The notes below the pieces were generated by a model, which saw nothing but the letters and a program-made list of their open reading frames with translations, ran no database searches and was not told the origin of the DNA. 64,000 bases of DNA from Certhia americana (lineage: Eukaryota > Chordata > Aves > Passeriformes > Certhiidae): contig CM031857.1 in the NCBI GenBank assembly GCA_018697195.1, positions 69,450,170 to 69,514,169 on the forward strand, written 5' to 3'. Positions within the stretch are counted from its first letter, which is position 1. Each line of letters opens with the position of its first letter. A program made the translations under genes and the position numbers. Below, one piece after another: positions 37,867 through 50,556 of the stretch.

Positions 37867-39315
37867 AACTTATATTTTGTCCTTTTCAGTTTTGTTAATT
37901 TGTGTTTTATATGGCTGATTTATACATAATAACTTATATTTTCTTCAAGAATACAGATAATTATATGCTTCTTAATGCTTTCGGTTCCTAAAAAACCCAC
38001 CAGACATAGTTATAGATGCTCTTAAAGAAACAATATATAAATATTCTACTTTATTTAGATTCAGCCATTTTTGTACATTGATTTCTACTAAAATTTTTAG
38101 TGAAAAATTAAGCTCCCTCAGCTGGCTGCCAGTACTCATTCTTTTTTAAGTGTAGTCTTAATAAGCTGATTCTGCACTTTTTAAAGAAAATGTTTTAATG
38201 GGAAACCATTTTATTAAAAACCCATTTTTCTAAGTTGTGATTGAACAATTCAATTGATTTCCATTCAAATAAGTCAGAGGAATGTTTGTACATTGTCAAG
38301 TAAGCTGTGGAAAGACACGTTCATAAGAGAACCCATGCTTTTCTCATGTACACCTGCTGAAGAAATATTTTCTAGCATAAATTCAGGAGAATTAGGGAAA
38401 AAAATGGCAACAATCTATTTTGAAAATGTTTTAAAAGGTTTAAACTGAATTTCTTATTGTGACAAAAGTTGAAGGTGAAAATGTGCATATGTTTTCCGAT
38501 AAATATTCACCAATTATTTTTGTAAACAGCATTTTATATTTAAAAAAAAATTGCCATTTCATATAGAATCAGAATTCAGGTTAAATTAAGATGTGCATGC
38601 TGTGGAGCGTAACAGGCTAATCATGTCAAGGTCATTCTGTGTAAAGCTGTAGCATGGGATCTCAAAGGGACTGTGTTTGATTTGGGGCAGATATTTTTTG
38701 GAGCGCAGTCCCTAAGTCTTGATTCCCTATGTACATCCTGTTTAGACAAAGACTACATAACCCAGGTAGTTATTCATGACGTTATATTAGGAACTAAAAT
38801 TTTTTTCCAAATAAACTCAGAATACTAAAAAACCTTTAGTTCTTTGCAGTAGCAGTAAGTTTAGGGAATTGTTGATAAGTACATTGGCCCTGTGCTTCAA
38901 GTCTACTGTTAATGGTGAAAAACTAGAAAAGGAGCTTTCTGCTTTTTATCTGATAAGCTTGGAAGTAAAGCCCAGAGTTCCTTACCTTTAACAATGAGGA
39001 ACACAGGGTGTTTAAAAAAAAAAAAGGCAACAAATTAGCCCACCTTTGTGCAAAGACCCCAGAGATTCAAAAAAGAAAATTCAAAGAACCAAATTCAGGA
39101 CAGATATTCAAGCTTATTCATTTTAACATTAACCACACTCACCTGACAGACAAAAATGAGATCAAAGCAAGAGTAGTATCTTAAAGACTGTTTTCAGAGA
39201 TGTTTATTAAGATTAAAATGTTTGGGTAAGCCAATATTTTTTTATTTTCTTTAAAAGCTACTTGCATTTTATTTCAAAACCCATGTCCTAAAAGTATTTA
39301 AGGGATCAAAAGATA

Positions 39316-39618
39316 GTTGGAGAGAGACTTTTTACAGGTGCGTAGTGAGAAGACAAGGGGCAAGTTTTACGCTGAAAGAGGATAAAATTAGATTGCACAT
39401 AAGGAATAATATTTTTACGGTGAGAGACAGAGGCACTGGAACAGGTTGCCCAGAGAAATTGTGGATGCCCCATCCCTGGAAGTGTTCAAGGCCAGGCGGG
39501 ATGATGCCCTGACTTAGTAACCTGACCTAGTGGAAGGTGTCCGTGGCCACTGCAAGGAGGTTGGTACATGATGATATTTAAGGCCCTTTGCAATGCAAAA
39601 CGTTCTATGATTCTATGT
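39316..39618 (+). mobile_element. CR1 LINE 3' end including terminal repeat
   Basis: A plus-strand CR1 3' end with its natural terminus. It runs TTGGAGAGAGACTTTTTACA, GACAAGGGGCAA, CTGAAAGAGG and ACTGGAACAGGTTGCCCAGA. GATGCCCCATCCCTGGAAGT, GACCTAGTGGAAGGTGTCC and the ending TTCTATGATTCTATG complete it. This is the most complete CR1 3' end in the window. The upstream truncation at about 39316 is typical of CR1 target-primed insertion. Confidence 0.93.
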
Positions 39619-41198
39619 GTCTCTTAGCGAATGGTAAGAAAATGTTTTGAGTTTCTTATGTGAAAAATTCAGAGTTCAAAGTTCAATAAATAATGTGACT
39701 TATATTTTTATAACTTATCCTCCTGTAAAGGCCCAACACACTGCATAGCATGCACACTTCCTCACTTATTTCACCACTGAGTTGCACAGATACATGGCTG
39801 GAAACTCAGATGTAGAATTATAGCCCACAATACTAGAATATGAAAATTCCCCTTTCCAGCTAACTTGAGCAGAATCTGCTATTCAATTTTATAATTTTGA
39901 TTTTTCTACTGTTCAAGAAGAATGAAAATACAACCATCTAAATTTAATTACAGGAGGAGATATACTCAAAATGTCCTAAGGCTGAGAATATAGACAGCAA
40001 ATATTTTTAGATAAATTAAACAAAAAAAAAAAAAAATCCCCAAAGAAACAAATCTCTTTCACACATAGAAATGTGTATTTCAATTGTGTTCTTCCTATGT
40101 GTTGTACAGAAAATGTAGCATGACAAAAGTCTGTATGGTGTCAATAACCTTCTAATGACTATTAAAATTTTATTTTATTTAAAGTAACTATGTAGTCCTG
40201 TAAACTTAAGTTTCATTTATATAAAACATCAAATGATGAATGCAGAATTTTTATGCAATCTGATCCTGAAGATACCCTAAATAATCCTGTTTTTGTCATG
40301 TATAAGATCCTTACTGGGATAAAACCCAAACCACACCTGTCTCTATTAAATAGAAAGAAACATTCTTCCTAAAATAAAAGCAGAATTATTTAAAGGAGAA
40401 AATAGTAGGCAGATTGTGAAATGACTATAAGACCACACAGATGTGCAGATGTATAAATGGAGTACTAGATTTTATGAGCATAGTTTCTCGAGCCATTTTG
40501 TTGAATTTGAGTCAGAAAGAACCATTTCAGTGCGTTCAAGAGACAGGAAGAGAATTCTCCATCAACCCAAAGGCTATCAGAAAATTTTCTTCAGGGAAAA
40601 TGTATCCGCTTCTCTTGTATCCCCTTTTAGTATTTAGTTTAATGCACATCATGTATTTGGCTTCTGTCTGTGTTTTTCTTTCCCAGCATAATTTTTGCAA
40701 CAGATTTGCCCTGAAGCATTAACTACCCTTGATAGTTTTCTCTCTTACTGTGTGATTACTTGCTTAGCATAATGACTTTTCTGCCTTTTTTAAATTAGTA
40801 TGGTGTCACAGGAACTACTGTCAAAAAAGTTGACTTTAATGCAATATGATAATATCAGTACTGGTACATAACAGTACAGAACATATAGAATGTTAATCTA
40901 ACTATATTTCAGGTGTCCTGAGTAACCTTTCAGAATTCCCATGCTTTATTTTGGACAGTAAACTTTGACAAGGCATTTAAAAAATTCATGTCTGTAATAT
41001 GAATATAGCAAAACTCAGCTGAACAAAATTTCCCAACAGAACAATATATTCTCTTTAGAATGAAATGTACAAAACTTCCCAAACATATCTCATTAAAAAA
41101 TGCTAATTTTATCTATGTTCTTCTAATGCTAACCTGACTTCATATGATAACAAATTATGATTATCTTCACTCATAAACTGTATACTAATATACTTTAC

Positions 41199-41230
41199 AT
41201 TACAGCAACATTATATTACAGCAACATAAT
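41199..41230 (+). repeat. 16-bp tandem duplication
   Basis: ATTACAGCAACAT occurs at 41199-41211 and 41215-41227, each followed by TAT or AAT. Confidence 0.85.
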
Positions 41231-42594
41231 TCCCCCTGTAGTCTTCATTATGCTTATAAATTATGCATTATGTTATACATTTTAAAATTAGAATAATTTG
41301 TATTATCAGAATATAATTTTTCAAGAAACTCCTGAGATTAGGTCACTTCTTTTATCTATTTGTAAGTTCTTAAGATTTTACTTTAGCTCAATTACATGAT
41401 GCATTAGTTTTGTTAACTGGAATTTGGGATGATCTAAATTCAAATTGCTGACCATTTATTATGTGACTTTGAACCACAATAATATCGAACATTGCTCTAC
41501 TGCCTTAAAAATCTGTTTGATTTCATTAATGTAGTAAAACTGTGAAAGAATTCTGGAGCATGGGTAATTTTTTAATAAATAACTACATTTGATAGTGAAG
41601 AAGTTTTAGGTTTTTACTGTTCTGGGTAGTGAAAAGTTTAAGCAACATTACAGCAAAAATAAACCAGCATAATACTTATATTCTTTTCTTTCCTATTGAT
41701 TCATGTTAAAAATAATGCAGTGAGGAAGCTACTAAAGGACAGAAAGACAGTATTTTCTTTAAAAACACTAAGCAGTTAAATTGTATAATCCCACTTAATA
41801 TTTTGAGTAAATCTCCATATAAATTCAGGGATTAAGTGAGAAACAAATGAATTTATGATTATTTTTTATTTTCTTTTCAGTAGCAAGTATTTCTTCAACA
41901 TATGCTGCATGAACACCAAGAGTGCTTCTCATAAACAAGCCATTGAAATTCTGTTCTTTTGCATAATAGAGCTGGATTAGTTCTGTTCTGCTTAGTCTCC
42001 AGGCCCAGGGAAATGCAAATGCACATGTGGGTGTCTAGCTCATAAACTATGCTTAACTGTATTTAAGAGGTCATATAAATGTTAAAATTTCATCAGCTTT
42101 CACCATTTAATACTACATTATACATAAATGCTGATATTCTCATGTTTTTCCTCATATCAGAAATTCAAACACATTTGTATATAATCACAATAATCACAAT
42201 ACTTCAGTGTTACACTGGTTAATATAGTTCAGCTTTATTGAAATTATCACTAACTTTCAAAACCAAGGAATGATAAATATATATGATAATTATAAGGCCT
42301 TGAAAGAAATTTGAAACAGCCTATGCTCTCAAAGAAAAATAAAATCCAGTCCTAAAATAAATAACCTGAACAAGGGTTTTACACTCGATAAGGGTAATGA
42401 AGTTTTCAGCATATACTATCTACTTTATTAATTATGGAAAATTTTATGGTTTTTTTTTTCAAAAGGCTATTAAACAGGAATATAATTAAAAATATAATAG
42501 CTGAGAACAAAAGTAAATGTTTCTGGAAGTATGAGATTAATAGCTCTGGCATAAATTAACAATTATGTGAAATATATTGGTATATTTTTACCAT

Positions 42595-42622
42595 ATATGG
42601 TGGCACAGTTTTGCCACCATAT
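42595..42622. repeat. Perfect 11-bp hairpin
   Basis: Arms ATATGGTGGCA (42595-42605) and TGCCACCATAT (42612-42622) with loop CAGTTT. The arms are mixed in base composition, so this is not simply an AT artefact. Confidence 0.9.
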
Positions 42623-44885
42623 TTCATTTCAGACCTACAAGATCACTTCTATTCAGTACTTGTGTTTCAGCCAATTAGTGAATGGTAACTGTGTCATGTT
42701 TGTGAGCAGATTCAAATAGTTGTTTCAGGTATTAAGCAAATATTCTCTAGCTTTAAATTATTTAAAGTCTTGACCCAGGAATTCTGAGGTAATCATAGTA
42801 CTCTTGGGGGTTTTGTCTCTTTTTGTCAGCAGAAAACCAGAGCTAGTTGAATGCTGTTTGTTATATTTTTCTTCTCTCTGGATGGTTTATACAAATGTAT
42901 TCCTGTATTTTCCTTATCATCCTTTCTGCTAATTAATTTGAATATTTCTCTTTAATTTTTCATTATATAAATCTTAGTGAAGAAATATGGGTGCTTTAAG
43001 GCTTTTATACACCTCATAAAAATCCTTCAATTATTTTTCACAGTATAACATTCAGAAATCTCCAGCACACCCTGTGGCTGGATCTGCATTTCTGTACATC
43101 CTGCTGGAGGCAGATTGGACTTGTTGGCCTCATTTCATTTGCAAGGAAAATATGCTTCAGTTATCTCCATGAAGAGACCTGCTAGAACATATTTTTTTAT
43201 TTCCCCCCTCTGGAAGTAAATTTGCATGTGCAGTGGAGTGGTGAGCTAGCACAGCTCAACATGGAGCTGAGACTGAAGCAAAACACAATTTGTGCCAGAA
43301 ATGAAAGATGCAGTGCAGGGCATCCTCACCTCATAGGCATAGCCTTTTACTCAATAATATATATTGGATAGTTGCATGTCATTATCCTGGAACATTTTTT
43401 TTTGGGTCTCATCCTCATGGATTACAACACTACTAATAAATTAATTGAGTTTGGGTAATGAGGTAAACAGACAAAAAATGGTAAAACTCACAAAACACCA
43501 AAAGAGAGAAAAAAAGTGTTCCTAAAACTGAATTATTTTCAAAGCATGTAAATATCCAGAATTATTTACCTCTGTTCTATGTTAATGCTCAAGTAACAAT
43601 TTGGAATTTTCTGAAAGAAAAACAGCTATTGCAGGCTAAATTGTTGAAAATATCCTTGCAGGGAATTTAACAGTATAGTTAATTGAATTCCAGTGGAAAT
43701 TCCAATTCCTTTTTATGTATAATTTTGTAATAGAAGCATAGTTACTGTCTATTTTTATATGTAGTATAATGTGGAATGCTGATAGGTGGAAAATAAGCTA
43801 CATAACTTAATAAGACTTCTCACACTTCAGTTTGTGAGGCAGTTTGTTAACTTACCATTGAGCCCACCAAGACATCTGTCCAGCACAGTTAGGTGGAGAG
43901 GACACAGAGAAGAAGCAGAGTACAACCAAGCAAATACATGTCAGGAGGACTTGTCTCCTGGCCAGACCTCTTCCTGAGCAATTCACAGTCTACAGATACT
44001 AGTGTAATTTCATAATTTTTTAAAACAGAAAAATAAATGGGTCATTGTTTGGGTTTCCTTTTTTTTTTTTTTAAAAAAAGGAGATTTAGATGAAAAGAGA
44101 TATTTCATTCCCCAAATTAATATATCTAATAGGTCACACAAGTACAAATAGAATCATCCATATATTAGTATAATTCAAGTAATTTGCAATTCAGCTAAGA
44201 CACTGTAGACCTTCAACAATTAACTGTTGAAATAATTAATCCGTGAGGAATTTATAAACATTTTCACCTTATATGGACACAGATATTTTAGATCACATTT
44301 ACAGAAGATTCATGGACAGATGCCTTTGTTAGTAATTTAATTTTAATAGTAATAGTAATTTTAATTTTTAGCTTATTAATTGCTGTGGTAGTTAGGATAA
44401 GCTAGGCCTTGTTAACATAACTGCTACCATAAGACCATGAAATTTATCAGCTGTTTCTATTAGTCAGTAGACGACCAGTCTCTAGTTATGAACGATGGAA
44501 TGAATCTTGAATATAGGAAACAGAAAGCCAAATTATACAAGACTATCCTCAAAAATGGCAGCAGGTCCAGAACCATTTTTTTTTGCTGCCAAAACAGCAC
44601 CAAGTCAGACACCACTGCCTTCTTTTCTTTTGCTCTGTACTACTGCAAAAATATAACTCCATTTTCTGTATTGTCTGACATTGTAGCCTTGAAGGAAGGA
44701 AGTAGATTTCTCCTTAGATTTCATATCCTTAGTTCCTCTCCTCCAAGACAAACTAACCTCTATCTCTACATGTTTTATGTTTTGCATTTATTCAGTTCAT
44801 CTTCTAGTTGAACTTATGCAAATATAGAAACAAATAAATGAGAAATCCAATTGGAGGTTCCTGTCCCAGAAAGGAGAATCGGGAA

Positions 44886-45175
44886 TCATCTGATTTCATC
44901 TAGGACAGAGTTAATTTTCTTAGTTGCTGATACAGTGTTGTGGTTTTGGATGTAATATGAAAATAATGCTGATAGTATGATGTTTTAGTTCTTACTGAGC
45001 AGTGCTTACCCTACATTGAGAATTTTCTGTCTCCCAAGCTGTGGCAGTAAGGATTTGCACAGGAAGATGGGAAGAGCACAGCCTGGACAGCTGACACAAA
45101 CTGGCCAAAGGGATGTTCCATGCTACAGAAATTCATGCTCAGTATATAAACAAGGGTTATGAGAAAAGACAGAAT
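44886..45175 (+). mobile_element. ERVL-type LTR, U3 part
   Basis: The block order matches the U3 region of a common avian ERVL-class LTR. It opens with AGGACAGAGTTAATTTTCTT and a GTTTTGGAT block, then GATGTTTTAGTT and GAGCAGTGCTTAC. CAGGAAGATGGGAAG, GGACAGCTGACACAAACTGG, CCAAAGGGATGTTCCATGCT and CTCAGTATATAAACA follow. TATATAAA is an intact TATA box. The terminal TG is not clearly preserved, and similarity is lost soon after the TATA box, so R and U5 are missing. The same family is present in opposite orientation at 46835-47148, which allows direct comparison. Confidence 0.82.
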
Positions 45176-46834
45176 AAATTTCTACAACCCTTCAGAATAT
45201 ATGTAAAAACTGTCTCATTGCATTGCCTGAAATTCCTATGTGGTTGATTAGCTATGACAAACTCTCCACTCAATAACTTGGTCAACAACTGACATAACTT
45301 ATGCTTAAAATACTTGAAATGTAGTCCCACAAAAATTCTTTCTTGCCAACTATGTACTTAACTTTTCAGACAGTTAGTTTTGTGAAGGAACTTATTCTTG
45401 GGTCCTATTTTTAGTGATTTGTCACTCTAGCATATCTAGCTTGGTCAGTCTAATGCTGACCAAGCGTTGTTCTCCACTTAGTCTATGTACGAATCATTCA
45501 AAAGTTTTCTAAAATTTACAGCCAAAAAATTTAAAGCTTTTTCAACCTAATCCAACTACTCTGATTTTAGAAGTCAAACTTCGCATTTTAATTGCTTATA
45601 CAGACTGGTAATTTATGGGAGTATTTCAAGTTGACTTCTTGAAGATTTTTTCTTTTGGAGAGAAAAGAAAGAAAAAGTGATGTTTTAGAGCATGGAATTA
45701 GGGATTAAGCCCCTTTTAATATTTTAATAACCTAACATAAAAAATGCATGTTGCCCTGTTATTCTGAAAAACAGACCATTAGAAATAATGTTAAAAAAGT
45801 AGTTTGAAATCATACAAATAAACTGCCTCTAGATGTGAGAATTTTCTCCTTTCCTGCAGTCACTTAAACTGCTAATTATCTGGAAGAAAAAAAGAAAAGT
45901 CTGTCTAATCTTATTACTATTCAGTAAAGTTTTCACTGAGGGAAAGATAATGGTATACACTACTGTGAGAAATTATATCTGATCCAATGAGCTTGAACTT
46001 TTGTATAGAAACCTAATTCAGTTGCACAACGTTATTCAGAAATAAGGGAATATGGAGGAAATCAGGTGCTTCATCCCACAGAGCTCCTTCCACTAGGGGG
46101 AGATGAAACTGCATGTGAATAAAAGACATTCTGATCACATTAAAATGCATTATTTAATAATGTGCCACTACTTTCCCAGCTCTGCTTTGGAATCCACAAT
46201 GGGCTAGATATTTAATGCCCAAATGCTATCTCCTGATGGTATTTTTGCTAAAGTTTTCACCCTTTAACAAATATTTTGCCTCTTACTAGGCAACTGATAA
46301 CATACTAGTCATATAACATAATTGTCAATATTTATGTATATAATCAACATATACATACAAACATATATATTTTCAGTATTGTGGAATGTCAATGACATTA
46401 TATCGAGCAGTAGCACCAAATATTTTTTCTTCTTTAAAATCCTCCATGTTCATGATTCTTATAAATACAGACAGATTTTTTGAGGAAGTATTAAGTTATT
46501 ACCAATACATAAGCCACTCTTAATAGTTCAGGTTATGCACCATATAGTTACTTCTGCACATTCATTTGCATGAAAGTATATAAGAGTTTTATTGCCTAGA
46601 TTTATAACTATTTAGAGTACCTATGAACATTATAGCGTACTGTATTTTTGACTCTTTAGTTTGTTTTCTATAAGAAGATACTAGCTCTTAATGTCAGACT
46701 ATCTTTGTAGACAGAGAAGAAACATTAATTCTCACCTTAATAAAATAAAACCTTATTTGTCACTTGCAATTTTTCTGTCTGGCTTGGCTACTTTTACAAT
46801 ATGGGTCTGGTAAGTACTCTTGTAAAATATTCTG
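45176..46834. other. AT-rich sequence between two inverted LTR pieces
   Basis: No retroviral gene remnant is recognisable in this 1.7 kb, so the two LTR pieces are probably independent insertions rather than one provirus. It contains a perfect 10-bp hairpin at 45439-45465. Confidence 0.5.
45439..45465. repeat. Perfect 10-bp hairpin
   Basis: Arms GCTTGGTCAG (45439-45448) and CTGACCAAGC (45456-45465) with a 7-base loop. Confidence 0.9.
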
Positions 46835-47148
46835 TCTTCCCACTCCAGCTTCCCTTTTCTTCTTCCCCTTGGATTTTGTTGCTGGTCATGACACCATTTG
46901 GTCTGGGATATCCCTTTAGTCAGTTTGGGTCAGCTGTTCCAGCTGTGTCCCCTTCCAACCTCTGATGCTCCAGCCTTCTAGCTGCTGGGGTGAGGTGAGG
47001 AGCAGGGGTGGCCTTGACTCTGTGTAAGCACTGCTCATCAATCTAGAAAATATCTGTTTTCAACACTGTTTCCAGCGCAAACTCAAAGCACAGCATCATA
47101 AACACTGCTATGAAAAAGTTTAACTCTATGGCAGCCCAAACTGGTACA
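46835..47148 (-). mobile_element. ERVL-type LTR, U3 part, antisense
   Basis: This is the same family as 44886-45175 on the other strand. Plus-strand blocks are GGATATCCCTTTAGTCAGTT, GGGTCAGCTGTTCCAGCTGT, GGCCTTGACTCTGTGTAAGC and ACTGCTCATCAATCTAG. TTCAACACTGTTT and AAGTTTAACTCTATGGCAGC follow. On the minus strand the LTR starts TGTACCAG at 47148, preserving the terminal TG. Its TATA region has decayed, where the other copy still has TATATAAA. Purine-rich sequence follows on the minus strand down to about 46835, beyond which similarity fades, so R and U5 are missing. Confidence 0.85.
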
Positions 47149-47465
47149 ATCTTTGCCATTTATTCCATATTGATTCTTTCATGCTCAGGTCCCACACTAC
47201 GTAAAACATCCCCATTAGGCACCACCCTCTTCTTGTCCTTTGGTACAGTTACAGAGTTATCATTTCCTTAGTCTGAGCACCAGTGTTACAAAATATCCTG
47301 GGCATTCACTCTGCCCCTGTCCCTGGACTCCATCTGTTTTGGTGGTCACTCAGGACAGAAGAGGAGGTGTATTGCATGGAGCTACTGTGCTCCAAAATCA
47401 GATCAGCTCAGGCTACCACTGCACTTGCATTGTTTGTCCATGTACAGCACTTTCTCTAAGATAAG
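47149..47465 (-). mobile_element. Probable 3' internal end of the same ERVL element
   Basis: This sequence directly abuts the LTR start at 47148 and is similarly G+C-richer than the flanks. Read on the minus strand it ends GGAATAAATGGCAAAGAT immediately before TGTACCAG. That is where a provirus has its polypurine tract before the 3' LTR, and the purine content is only partly kept. This supports internal proviral sequence next to a 3' LTR. I do not recognise a protein domain. The 74-codon plus-strand open frame here is not a gene. Confidence 0.5.
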
Positions 47466-49416
47466 GGGAAAAAAAAGAAAGTACTCACAATTTACTTCTT
47501 TTAAATATTTCTTAAAATAAAAGGAAGACAGACTCTATGCTGTGTTTTCTAGGATTGCTTTTATCAGACAGCTATTGTCTACAGATAGGTCTTCAAACCT
47601 GTGCATTGAACAGTATAAATTGTCTCATTTTCTTTGATATTCTTTAAAACTCTATGAAATTTTTGGCCTCTTTTATCTCTTTTTATTTTCTTCAATACTT
47701 TCAAGTTCAACAACTCTTTAAACTGCAAGTGTTTATGTTTTGCAATTTTTAAAAAAGTATTTTTTTGTTCTGTGTTTAATGACTTTCAGGAAACAAAGTA
47801 AGTTGTTTCCTCACAAAAGTGTATGTTACAGGAAATATTGCCAAGTATTAAAACCAGTTCTATTCAGTTAACTTCCAGAAAATATGACTGATTTAAGAAA
47901 AGTGTAGTTGTCCAAAGACATTAAAAATCTTGATCATAGTTAGGAATATTTTAAATTTTTTTATTCCTAATATATATAGATTGTAGGTTGTTGCAAATAT
48001 CCACTCATGAGCGCTTGAAAGAGAAAGACATATAGATTTTAATCAAGCTTCTTGAATTTTGAGAAACACTTAAATCTTTTTTTCTCTTTCCATGAAACCA
48101 GTCTTCACCTTTAGAATTAAATTCATTATACTCTTTCATTGCTAATCTTTGCAGTAGTATTTAATTCCTGATATTCATTAGTTCTTCAATCAATATGTTT
48201 TATTTACACAAATATCTGATAGCTTGGACATGTTTGTGCCTGTTTGTTTATGAGTACATGTCCGTGTGTATAAAGTGCACATACTAGGATTATGTAATAT
48301 AAAAATTACAAGTGGAGTAATTTTTAAAAATATCAACCAGAAGGTCAAGCTTCAGAAATCATTTCCAGAGGAGATCAAAGCATAGTAGGCTTTTACTACC
48401 TCTGGGAAACATTAAAACCTTCTTGCTTTGGAGAAGTTGTTTCAATCTAGTCAGAGCAACAGTCACATCCTACAGACTACTGATTTCCCCAAATGTCCAA
48501 AACTTCAGATCAATCTATTTATAGGCTTTTTTTTTTTTTTAAAAAAAAAAATAAAAGGACAAAAATCCAAACACACTGTATGACCATGACTCTAGCACAT
48601 GTACATTTTCTGAAAACAGAGTACACCCCCACCTTGAAAATCCACTAAGGACCTGGAAATCACCGGTATTTATCTCATAGGAGGAGCAAGTATTGAGTAG
48701 CAGAAAAAGCAAACTAAACATGAACGAGCAGAGAGCCTTGACTTTGGAGCCGGATTACTCATGTGTAAATTAAGCACATACATAAATGAGAGTTTTCAGG
48801 TCTAAGGCCCTAGGCTACCATTTGTGATGTCTTATTTACAAGAAAATTATTTTCTTCATTGTGCCAATTACTTTTTGCTCAACTTACAGCTTCCAAATAC
48901 ATCATTAGCCAAATAGCAATTACCTTGGGCAAAGAACACCTCTTAACAATGCCCAAATTGTTTGGCTCATGGAAGCAGTGCTACTTGTGAAATTAAACAG
49001 CAGTTAAGAAGGAGTTTTAACAAGAGGCTTACAATTTTAAATAATTTCAAATGCAATTTTTTCAAGAGTAATATTTAGTTTCAGGCATGTTATAATTTCA
49101 GTATTAGCAAAATGAGATTTACATTAGTACTGAATCATTTGTTTTGGAAAATTCTACTATCCTGAAAACTGAATGTATCAGCTGCTGGCTACCTGCAGTT
49201 TTGTTTTAATAAGATCATTAATTATAAAACAAGGCAAGTGCTAAAAATTCATAATCTTAAACTAAAAAAGGAATAACCAATAGAACTGCTAACTATACAC
49301 CTGACACATTCATCTAAATTTATGAATGTTTTACCATTCAAATTTGGGCATTTATTACATAAAATAACGTTACAAATCCAAATAACCACAAAATCTACTG
49401 AAGAACTAGCAGCAAA

Positions 49417-49472
49417 ATTTGAAGTGTAAGCTTACTGAGGAATTATTTGAAGTGTAAGCTTGCAGAGGAATA
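49417..49472 (+). repeat. 28-bp tandem duplication
   Basis: The units at 49417-49444 and 49445-49472 both begin ATTTGAAGTGTAAGCTT and continue through GAGGAAT. They differ at a few bases after the shared start. Confidence 0.9.
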
Positions 49473-50536
49473 GAGATTTTTTCTGTAGTCCTTATTAAGA
49501 CCACGGCAAATTTTTCCTGCATTAAAGCTACAGATACTTTTCTGCTGAATACAGTGAAGACTAAAATTAAACTTTTCATAAACAGAGCCAGGAGTAAAAT
49601 ATGACAACATTTTTGTTCCTTTATTTTATTATGCAAGCATACCAAAGAATGTGAATTTGTTTTTAAGGAGCTGCTTTCAGTAGACCGTCCAAGCCAGAGA
49701 CCTTAGGGCCCATAGGAGCAATGAAAAAACAATTCCCTTTGATCTAGGAAAACGGATTCTAAACAAACTCATAAACAGGTCATCTGTTAATTTAAAATTA
49801 AGAGGAAAAGACACACTCTAACATGTACCTCTCGGGTTCTTTGGGGGAGATTGCGGCAAATAAATTCCTAAACTTCATTTTTCCTAGGCTATTCTGGAAG
49901 CCAGAAATATATTCCTTCTAAAATTATTATCAGCCTGTCTCTCTGAGTAGTTCCTGACCCTCCTGCACTGGCAGATTATGGGATAAGATTATGAAGTAGC
50001 ACCCTCAAGCAGGGGGGAAAAGAATATACATTCTCCTGAGGACTTGTCTGCCTGCAATACTTTAAACATAAGGCAGTAACAGCAGCTTCTACCCACCCCA
50101 TCCCTTCAGGCCTGAGGATGGAGTGCTTGTCTCACAGAGAGGGGAGGAGAGAGGTTGTGAATCATGGGAAGAGAGACTTGGCTCTCTGATGGTGCTACAT
50201 TGAAACTCAGATTTCATTTATTCATATTTGGGGGAAATGGCACTTAGGACTTCCTGTGATGATGCTTTGAATAAATTTCTTAAACGTTGTGTAATTATAA
50301 CGCATGATATTTAAAATTTGAGTAGAATCTGGGTAATGAAATAGTGTCAGAATAGGGTTTCTGGTTTCTTTTAATTTTTTGTTGTTCTACTGATTTCCAA
50401 AAGGTTAAACATTCAAACTTGTTGATTAAAATGTTTTATTTTATGTCCTATCTTGCTTTTATTAGCTCACACAAAGGAAAATGGCTCATATGTGCTTTTA
50501 ATTATTCTGATAGCTCTGATGTCAGCAGACCTTTGT

Positions 50537-50556
50537 AAAAAAAAAAAAAAAAAAAT
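50537..50556 (+). repeat. Poly-A tract (A20)
   Basis: Uninterrupted A run followed closely by TTCTTTTTTTTAAA. Confidence 0.9.

Larger units (their letters stand above)
39619..44885. other. AT-rich non-coding sequence
   Basis: No gene is seen. Contents include a 16-bp-period duplication at 41199-41230, an octamer-type ATGCAAAT at 42013-42020 beside an E-box CACATGTG at 42022-42029, a perfect hairpin at 42595-42622 and several short A or T runs. Confidence 0.5.

Noticed and set aside
45176..46834. The two ERVL LTR pieces as the ends of one provirus
   Set aside because: They are in opposite orientation and the sequence between them has no recognisable retroviral genes.
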